Below, one piece after another: positions 6,591 to 7,511 of a DNA stretch of 7,511 bases (position 1 is its first letter; every line of letters begins with the position of its first letter). The notes under the pieces are model-generated. The model was not told where the DNA came from and did no database searches. It saw only the letters and a program-made list of their open reading frames with translations. A program made the translations under genes and the position numbers. Location: the NCBI GenBank assembly GCA_035529405.1, contig DATKWV010000009.1, forward strand, positions 1-7,511, written 5' to 3'. The stretch comes from DATKWV01 sp035529405. Lineage in GTDB: Bacteria > Planctomycetota > Phycisphaerae > Sedimentisphaerales > Anaerobacaceae.

Positions 6591-6604
6591 ACGAACTACG
6601 AACT
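6591..6604 (+). repeat. Perfect 7-base tandem duplication abutting the pyrC start codon
   Basis: ACGAACT occurs twice in direct succession (6591-6597 and 6598-6604) and the pyrC ATG follows immediately at 6605. It occupies the space where a ribosome binding site would be, and contains no Shine-Dalgarno match. It is probably a slippage duplication. A role in initiation is not shown. Confidence 0.5.
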
Positions 6605-7511
6605 ATGAGCTCTGTTCTGCTGATTAAAAATGGCCGCATAATAGACCCGGCCAACGCTATCGACAAAAAGGCCGACCTGCTTATTGTCGATGGCAGGGTT
6701 GCTGAGATTGCCGACCACATTCAGGAACCACCACAGCCGGACGCCGTCGTCATCGATGCCGCCGGCAAACTCGTAACACCGGGCCTGATTGATATACACG
6801 TGCATTTTCGCGAGCCTGGTGACGAGGAGGAAGAGACTATTGAAAGCGGCTCTGCTGCCGCGGTGGCAGGCGGTTTTACCTCCGTTGTTTGTATGCCCAA
6901 TACAAAACCGCCCATCGAAAACGAAACCGACGTCGAGTATGTCCACAGAAAGGCAAGGCAGGCCAGAAAAACCCACGTCTATACTATGGGTGCAATCACC
7001 AGGCAGGCCGCCGGCGTTGAGCTTGCCGAGATGGGTTTTATGGTCGAGGCCGGCGCCGTCGGCTTCACCGATGACGGCAGGGGGGTACAGGACCCTGCCG
7101 TTATGCTTCGCGCTATGAAGTACGCCACAATGTTTGACACCCTCATTGCTGAACACTGCCAGGATGAAGCCTTTGCCGCAAATGGCGTAATGAATGCCGG
7201 CCTGCAGTCCACCATACTCGGCCTGCCGGGCGCAGATGCCCTCGCCGAGCAGGCCATGCTCTGGCGGGACATTCAGCTTGTCAAAAAAACAAACGTCCGC
7301 TATCATGCTCAGCACATCTCCACCGCCGACTCTGTTGAGCTTATTCGCGCCGCCAAAAAGGACTCATTGCGCGTTACCTGCGAGGTAACACCGCACCATT
7401 TGCTTTTGACCGAGCAGGCCTGCTGCGACTACGATACCAATTACAAGGTCAACCCGCCCCTGCGTACGCAGCAGGACATTGATGCCCTCAAAACTGCGAT
7501 TGCCGATGGCC
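6605..7511 (+). CDS. pyrC: Dihydroorotase, class I; partial, 3' end outside window
   Basis: The frame is open from ATG 6605 to the window edge (302 complete codons; class I dihydroorotases have about 420-430). The enzyme cyclises carbamoyl-aspartate to dihydroorotate, directly after PyrB. The amidohydrolase fold is shown by TPGLIDIHVHFREPG (58-72) with metal ligands His65 and His67, GFTDDG (153-158) with the Asp that class I enzymes use as a ligand in place of a carboxylated Lys, EHC (His184), AQHIS (His237) and NYKVNPPLR (279-287), which contributes to substrate binding. The catalytic Asp expected near residue 306 falls just outside the window, so activity cannot be fully judged. EHCQD carries Gln where many homologues have Glu, a position not known to bind metal. 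It lies 38 bases after pyrB, most likely on the same transcript, with no Shine-Dalgarno sequence before its ATG. Confidence 0.95.
   Translation, partial: MSSVLLIKNGRIIDPANAIDKKADLLIVDGRVAEIADHIQEPPQPDAVVIDAAGKLVTPGLIDIHVHFREPGDEEEETIESGSAAAVAGGFTSVVCMPNTKPPIENETDVEYVHRKARQARKTHVYTMGAITRQAAGVELAEMGFMVEAGAVGFTDDGRGVQDPAVMLRAMKYATMFDTLIAEHCQDEAFAANGVMNAGLQSTILGLPGADALAEQAMLWRDIQLVKKTNVRYHAQHISTADSVELIRAAKKDSLRVTCEVTPHHLLLTEQACCDYDTNYKVNPPLRTQQDIDALKTAIADG

Noticed and set aside
6596..7315. A 239-codon minus-strand open frame opposite pyrC
   Set aside because: It is the antisense of the dihydroorotase frame. GC-rich third positions in the real gene keep the opposite frame open.
1..7511. CRISPR array, insertion sequence, tRNA, phage or anti-phage cassette
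   Set aside because: No spaced repeats, transposase motifs, terminal inverted repeats or tRNA-like cloverleaf were seen. Nearly all bases are accounted for by six housekeeping or exported-protein genes and two short divergent gaps.

Overview
The window reads as chromosomal DNA of a planctomycete-like bacterium, possibly of the Phycisphaerae type. This assignment is inference. It rests on a secreted subtilase ending in two dockerin-type calcium loops (common in planctomycetes without any cellulosome), an amino-acid permease fused to a PTS EIIA-like domain, moderate GC content, and mixed use of Shine-Dalgarno sequences. No rRNA or other phylogenetic marker is present to settle it.

Layout. (1) 1-1700, minus strand: the 5' 566 codons of a fused APC-family amino-acid permease and PTS EIIA type-2 domain. 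It starts at a GTG and runs off the left edge. (2) 1701-1927: a divergent intergenic region with candidate promoters in both directions. (3) 1928-2968, plus strand: asnA, ammonia-dependent asparagine synthetase. (4) 3001-4752, minus strand: an exported S8-like protease homologue whose usual catalytic Asp position is Ser, with a C-terminal dockerin. It converges on asnA with only 32 bases between the stop codons. (5) 4753-5033: a second divergent intergenic region. It holds a near-consensus promoter and a nested 5' UTR hairpin for the protease gene, and an extended -10 promoter with an AT-rich upstream block for the pyr genes. (6) 5034-7511, plus strand: a pyrR-pyrB-pyrC cluster. pyrC is cut off by the right edge.

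How the genes relate. PyrB (aspartate transcarbamoylase) and PyrC (dihydroorotase) catalyse consecutive steps of de novo UMP synthesis. PyrR is a PRPP-binding uracil phosphoribosyltransferase/regulator homologue. Together they form a pyrimidine operon. AsnA and PyrB both use aspartate, and the permease divergent from asnA probably moves an amino acid, so nitrogen and aspartate metabolism is a loose common theme. Operon logic supports only the pyr cluster. No tRNA, rRNA, CRISPR array, insertion sequence or phage gene is visible. The least ordinary elements are the permease-EIIA fusion, the Asp-less subtilase with its structured leader, and a pyrR operon with no recognisable PyrR-type attenuator.
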